The notes beneath the pieces are model-generated. The model was given only the letters and a program-made list of their open reading frames with translations, had not been told where the DNA came from and did not search any database. Position numbers and translations under genes: made by a program. A DNA stretch of 8,644 nt from Candidatus Sumerlaeota bacterium (GTDB lineage Bacteria > CG03 > SLGR01), in NCBI GenBank assembly GCA_007136585.1, contig SLGR01000195.1:1-8644 (forward strand). Reading direction: 5' to 3'. Each line of letters begins with the position of its first letter. Position 1 is the first letter of the stretch. Shown piece by piece: positions 5,743-8,644 of the stretch.

Positions 5743-6605
5743 AAAAGGTGCTCGGACGGGGACTGGATTCGCTTATTCCGGAGGAGAGCGGTTCGCAGCA
5801 GGTCAGAATGATAAAGACGGCTGAGATAACGCCCAACAGGTACCAGATGAGAACCCGGTTTGAAGACGGGAAGATTGATGAGCTTGCTTCCACTATAAAG
5901 GAGAACGGGGTCTTCCAGCCTCTTGTAGTAAGGCCTGAAAACGGAAGATATATGCTTGTAGCCGGAGAACGGAGGCTAAGGGCGGCCCGTAAAGCAGGGC
6001 TTGAGGAAGTTCCCTGCATAGAGAAGGACGTGGATGACGACAGCGCCCTTATCCTCTCTCTTATAGAGAATATTCAGCGCGAGAACCTCTCCCCGGTCGA
6101 GGAGGCCTCGGCCTACGAGAGAATGTCAGAAGAGTTCTCCATGTCGCAGAAAGAGATAGCCGCCAGGGTGGGAAAGAGCCGTTCCGCGGTGGCAAATATA
6201 ATGAGGCTCCTTACCCTTCCCGAAGAGCTGATAGATCTTGTGGCGGAGGGGAGTATTTCGGCCGGTCACGCCCGCGCCCTTCTTGCCGTCCCCGATCCGG
6301 AAAAGCGCCGGAGGCTTGCCGGGAGGATCGTTCGGGAGAAACTTACTGTCAGGGAGACAGAGTCCCTGGCCTCTTCGATGACAGGAAAGAAAAAGAAACC
6401 CGGGAGAAGAAAAAGCGGTTCGGCAGACGGAGAAACCGCAAAGATGGAAGATAAGCTTGAGAAGGCCCTGGGAACAAAGGTAAGGATCAAACTTAAGAAA
6501 AGCAAGGGCTCCGGAGATACCGAAGGAACCCTTCTGATAGATTTCTACTCACTGGAAGATTTTGAACGTATCTCGGATAAGATCTGCGGGAGCTCCGGCA
6601 GTTGA
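5739..6605 (+). CDS. parB: Chromosome partitioning protein ParB (Spo0J)
   Basis: ParB is a CTP-dependent clamp that binds parS and slides along DNA. This 288-residue protein is complete. The N-terminal KKVLGRGLDSLIP is the ParA-stimulating segment. The ParB/Srx-type CTP-binding region carries GERRLRAA (76-83) and ENIQREN (110-116). The helix-turn-helix that reads parS is about 132-158 (SQKEIAARVGKSRSAVANI). A lysine-rich linker (about 215-226) leads to the C-terminal dimerisation domain, about 232-283. AAAGGAAA at 5726-5733 is the ribosome binding site, inside the end of parA. The two perfect parS sites upstream are its predicted targets. The stop codon lies within a 17-bp palindrome. Confidence 0.97.
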   Translation: MKKVLGRGLDSLIPEESGSQQVRMIKTAEITPNRYQMRTRFEDGKIDELASTIKENGVFQPLVVRPENGRYMLVAGERRLRAARKAGLEEVPCIEKDVDDDSALILSLIENIQRENLSPVEEASAYERMSEEFSMSQKEIAARVGKSRSAVANIMRLLTLPEELIDLVAEGSISAGHARALLAVPDPEKRRRLAGRIVREKLTVRETESLASSMTGKKKKPGRRKSGSADGETAKMEDKLEKALGTKVRIKLKKSKGSGDTEGTLLIDFYSLEDFERISDKICGSSGS

Positions 6606-6617
6606 CAGTATGTCAAC
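6601..6617. promoter_or_regulatory. Perfect 7-bp inverted repeat over the parB stop
   Basis: GTTGACA-GTA-TGTCAAC is a perfect dyad with a 3-base spacer; its left arm contains the parB TGA. It looks like an operator or a small hairpin. TTGACA inside it matches a -35 box, but no -10 box lies at the right distance. No second copy was seen in the window. A role in control of the downstream acidic-protein gene is inference. Confidence 0.45.
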
Positions 6618-6632
6618 AATAAGGCGCAGCAC

Positions 6633-6646
6633 CCTGCAGTTGCAGG
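6633..6646. promoter_or_regulatory. Short palindrome in the parB to acidic-protein gap
   Basis: CCTGCA-GT-TGCAGG is a perfect inverted repeat (a 5-bp stem with an AGTT loop if folded as RNA). The downstream TATTTT is too far and too interrupted to make a convincing intrinsic terminator. With the 17-bp dyad just upstream, this 81-base gap holds two palindromes. Confidence 0.35.
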
Positions 6647-6675
6647 AGAGTATTTTAAGTTAAGACAATAAGACC

Positions 6676-6682
6676 GGAGGAG
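6676..6682 (+). promoter_or_regulatory. Strong ribosome binding site of the acidic-protein gene
   Basis: GGAGGAG, 4 bases before ATG 6687, is the best Shine-Dalgarno match in the window together with that of parA. It fixes the start of the acidic membrane protein and suggests strong translation. Confidence 0.7.
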
Positions 6683-6686
6683 TAAT

Positions 6687-8228
6687 ATGAACGACGAAAT
6701 GGATAAAGACCGTCCCCCTGAAAATGAAGACTCAGGCTCTGAGGGATTAGATTCTGAGCTCGATGGAGTAAAAGGTCCCGGGGGAGAACCGGAAATAAGC
6801 GGGGAGGGGGAAAAGAAAGAAGAACCCTCAATAGAGATCCCCGGATTGGAAGACCTGGAGGATGCCGGGAGCCCACCGGATACCCCTGAAGGAGCCGCTC
6901 CCGGCCCGGAGAAGGAAGGCGGGGAAGAGACGGAGGGGGGCGCATACAGCCTTGATGATATTTCACTGGATGATATGCAGGAAGTTCCGGATAAACCCTC
7001 CGGGGAGAAAGAGCCCTCCGTCGAACCTGAAAAGGAGCCGGAGGAGGCAGGGGAAACCCCGGAAGTCCCTGAAGGATCCGCCCCCGGTCCGGAGAAGGAA
7101 GGCGGGGAAGAGACGGAGGGGGGCGCATACAGCCTTGATGATATTTCACTGGATGATCTGCAGGAAGTTCCGGATAAGCCCGCCGGGGAGAAAGAGCCCT
7201 CCGGGGAACCTGAAGAGGAACCGGAGGAGGCTCCGGAAACCCCGGAAGTTCCTGAAGGAGCCGCCCCCGGCCCGGAGGATGATGAGGAGACGGAGGATGA
7301 ATCCTTCAACCTTGATGATATTTCTCTGGATGATTTCAAGGATATATCCCCTGATACCCCCGGAGATGAGGATATTGAAGATTTTGACCTGGAGAGTTTT
7401 AACATAGATGATGAGATAGAGGCTCTTACATCCGGGGATGCCCCCCCCTCGGACGATCTGCCCGAAGACCTGAAAGAGGATCCGGGAGACCTCCCGGAAC
7501 CCGGGGGGGTTTTTGACCTGACCGGAGAAGAGATTGAGGATACACCCGGGGAAAAGGATACTGAGACTCCCTCTACGGAACCCGTTCCGGAGGTTTCCGA
7601 GCCGGTCCGTGAAGAGTCTCTGCCGGAAGATGAATCTCCGGAAGATCCAGGAGCTGAGGAAGAGACCCGGGAAGAAGATCCTGGAGAGGATCCGTCCGGA
7701 AATGAATCCGAAAAGGATGAGACCGGGGAGGAAGAAAACGATGCAGATGAAGATGATAAGCTCTCTGGAAAACGCCGGTCGCGGGTTCTGCCGGTTCTTA
7801 TTCTGCTTATCCTGGCGGGAGCCGGGGTTTATTACTATCATACTGAGGTCCAGGAGATAGAGTTCATTTCATCTATGGTTCCGGGTCCGCCTCCCCGGGC
7901 ACCGGAGGTTCCCGAGGATGAGGTAAGGGTTGAGCCCTCGCGGAGAGAGCCTGCGCATCCGCTCGCCTACTATGACGCGCGCGGTCTTTTCAGGGACCGC
8001 AGGGACGGTGTGACCTCCCTGACCTATGAGGCCCCTGCCAGTCTTGGGGATGTCCGCGCATATTACAGGGAGAACCTCTCCGCCCGTGATTACAGCATAA
8101 CTGTGGATGAGCTTCGTGCAGACGAGGAATACGCCTATATGGTATTTACCAGGGACGGGCGCGACATGCATATAATTCTCAGGGAAGAGAGCGGCCGGGT
8201 CAGCGCTTACCTGAGTTACCTGGATTAA
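6687..8228 (+). CDS. Acidic Pro/Glu-rich repeat protein with one membrane helix, function unknown
   Basis: I do not recognise this 513-residue protein. Residues 1-360 are extremely acidic and rich in Pro, Glu, Asp and Gly, most likely disordered. They contain a 61-residue repeat: 69-129, 130-190 and a partial third copy from 191. Each carries EGxAPGPE and then (S/N)LDDISLDD. Related acidic words (FDLESFNIDDEIE, GVFDLTGEEIED) continue to about 285. A basic cluster KRRSR (362-366) precedes a single membrane helix (about 367-384). By the positive-inside rule, the acidic part is cytoplasmic and the C-terminus extracytoplasmic. After a Pro-rich linker (about 399-425), residues 428-513 form a small domain with TYEAPASLGDVRAYYRENL and AYMVFTRDGRDMHIIL, which resembles alpha/beta domains seen at the end of other anchored proteins but matches nothing I can name. 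Its place after parB suggests a link to the origin region or envelope, which is inference. Confidence 0.85.
   Translation: MNDEMDKDRPPENEDSGSEGLDSELDGVKGPGGEPEISGEGEKKEEPSIEIPGLEDLEDAGSPPDTPEGAAPGPEKEGGEETEGGAYSLDDISLDDMQEVPDKPSGEKEPSVEPEKEPEEAGETPEVPEGSAPGPEKEGGEETEGGAYSLDDISLDDLQEVPDKPAGEKEPSGEPEEEPEEAPETPEVPEGAAPGPEDDEETEDESFNLDDISLDDFKDISPDTPGDEDIEDFDLESFNIDDEIEALTSGDAPPSDDLPEDLKEDPGDLPEPGGVFDLTGEEIEDTPGEKDTETPSTEPVPEVSEPVREESLPEDESPEDPGAEEETREEDPGEDPSGNESEKDETGEEENDADEDDKLSGKRRSRVLPVLILLILAGAGVYYYHTEVQEIEFISSMVPGPPPRAPEVPEDEVRVEPSRREPAHPLAYYDARGLFRDRRDGVTSLTYEAPASLGDVRAYYRENLSARDYSITVDELRADEEYAYMVFTRDGRDMHIILREESGRVSAYLSYLD
6891..7073 (+). repeat. 183-bp coding repeat, unit 1
   Basis: First of the direct repeats in the acidic-protein gene, with a period of 183 bp (61 codons). 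Bases 6906-6974 are identical to 7089-7157 in unit 2 (69 bases with no change), so the duplication is recent or has been kept alike by recombination. Confidence 0.9.
7074..7256 (+). repeat. 183-bp coding repeat, unit 2
   Basis: Second unit, in frame with the first. Differences from unit 1 are scattered in the second half, for example 7158 (C instead of A, changing Met to Leu in the LDDMQEV/LDDLQEV segment) and the KEPSVEPEKEPEEAGE/KEPSGEPEEEPEEAPE segment. Confidence 0.9.
7257..7340 (+). repeat. Partial, diverged third unit
   Basis: Starts with the same EGAAPGPE segment and keeps (N)LDDISLDDF, but lacks the KEGGEETEGGAYS stretch (replaced by DDEETEDESF) and does not continue into the EPEKEPEE half. 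It looks like an older unit from which the two intact copies may have been amplified. Confidence 0.75.
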
Positions 8229-8257
8229 ACGGCGCAGGGGCCCCGGGAACGCAGCTT

Positions 8258-8644
8258 TTGAGCGCCGTCTTTACCGCGGACCTGCACCTGAAACTCTCCG
8301 GGGATCCGGAGCATTACCGCAGTTTCAGGGATTTTCTTGAACATATCAGCGGAAAGTTCAGCCGTCTTTACATTCTGGGTGACCTTTTCGCCTACTGGTA
8401 CGAGCACCCTGGGGTTGACCTCTGTTCGGCAAACCCCGGGCTCCGGGCCCTGAAGGATTTTTCCGAGAGTGGACACGAGGTATACTTCATATACGGAAAC
8501 CGCGACTTTACAGCCGGCGAATCTTTCCGCCGGTACTCGGGTGTGAGTTTCATAGGTCCCGAGCTTGATATAACCTCCGGGGGAAAGAAGATACACCTGT
8601 GTCACGGGGATTCGCTTGCGAAGCGGGATATACGTTACAGGATA
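8258..8644 (+). CDS. lpxH: UDP-2,3-diacylglucosamine diphosphatase LpxH-like, 3'-truncated
   Basis: LpxH cleaves UDP-2,3-diacylglucosamine to lipid X and UMP, an inner-membrane-surface step of lipid A synthesis. The first 129 residues are present and the frame runs off the right edge. The calcineurin-like metal site is clear: D8 and H10 in TADLHL, D42 in LGDLF, N81 in GNRDF and H116 in CHGD. The GNRDF word, with Arg after the metal-binding Asn, is typical of LpxH rather than of general phosphoesterases. The histidines of the last motif lie beyond the window. TTG at 8258 is chosen because it places DLHL at the usual distance from the start; GGG at 8245-8247 may be the ribosome binding site, but it is weak, and the frame is also open upstream. 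The gene begins 29 bases after the acidic-protein stop, so they may be one operon. The partial length leaves other members of the family possible. Confidence 0.85.
   Translation, partial: MSAVFTADLHLKLSGDPEHYRSFRDFLEHISGKFSRLYILGDLFAYWYEHPGVDLCSANPGLRALKDFSESGHEVYFIYGNRDFTAGESFRRYSGVSFIGPELDITSGGKKIHLCHGDSLAKRDIRYRI

Noticed and set aside
6602-6630. TTGACA as a -35 box for the acidic-protein gene.
   Set aside because: The bases 17 downstream (GCGCAG) do not resemble a -10; the match is better explained as one arm of the perfect dyad.
6633-6656. Intrinsic terminator after parB (hairpin plus TATTTT).
   Set aside because: The stem is short and the T-rich part is separated from it by AGAG and interrupted, so termination is not supported.
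6545-7405. Long minus-strand open frame rich in Ser, Gly and Pro.
   Set aside because: It is the antisense of the Pro/Glu/Asp codons in the acidic-protein repeats; the + strand has a strong ribosome binding site, membrane helix and folded C-terminal domain.

Overview
The window is a chromosomal housekeeping block of the kind found near the bacterial replication origin. All genes lie on the + strand and are tightly packed: yidC (5'-truncated), jag/khpB, mnmE, an endonuclease-IV-like TIM-barrel gene, two perfect parS sites, a pair of structured repeats, rsmG, parA, parB, a very acidic repeat-rich membrane protein, and an lpxH-like gene (3'-truncated). The host looks like a Gram-negative bacterium: the lpxH-like lipid A phosphatase and the YidC with a periplasmic domain both point that way. 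The DNA is GC-rich by eye, yet Ile is often ATA and Arg often AGG/AGA. I cannot name the phylum from the sequence; a spirochaete or a deltaproteobacterium-like lineage are guesses only.

Positions 2-3859: membrane-protein insertion and RNA functions. YidC is followed by Jag (an RNA-binding partner often encoded next to YidC), then MnmE (tRNA wobble-uridine modification), then a metal-dependent TIM-barrel protein coupled to mnmE by an ATGA overlap. mnmG, which often sits between mnmE and rsmG, is absent here; the TIM-barrel gene, parS sites and repeats occupy that place.

Positions 3847-4134: centromere and repeat region. Two perfect 16-bp parS sites lie 36 bp apart, centre to centre. The first contains the stop codon of the TIM-barrel gene. 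They are followed by two tandem elements of about 105 bp. Each has long imperfect inverted-repeat ends that enclose two smaller hairpins and shared unpaired segments. The arms differ in sequence between copies but stay paired, so I think this is a structured element. The second copy runs up to the rsmG start and would enclose its ribosome binding site.

Positions 4135-6605: rsmG (divergent 16S rRNA methyltransferase), then parA (TTG start) and parB coupled by another ATGA overlap. ParA and ParB would act on the parS sites just upstream to segregate the origin region.

Positions 6606-8644: a short gap with two small palindromes; a 513-residue protein with an acidic Pro/Glu-rich N-terminus built on a 61-residue repeat, one membrane helix and a small C-terminal domain; and the start of an LpxH-like UDP-2,3-diacylglucosamine diphosphatase.
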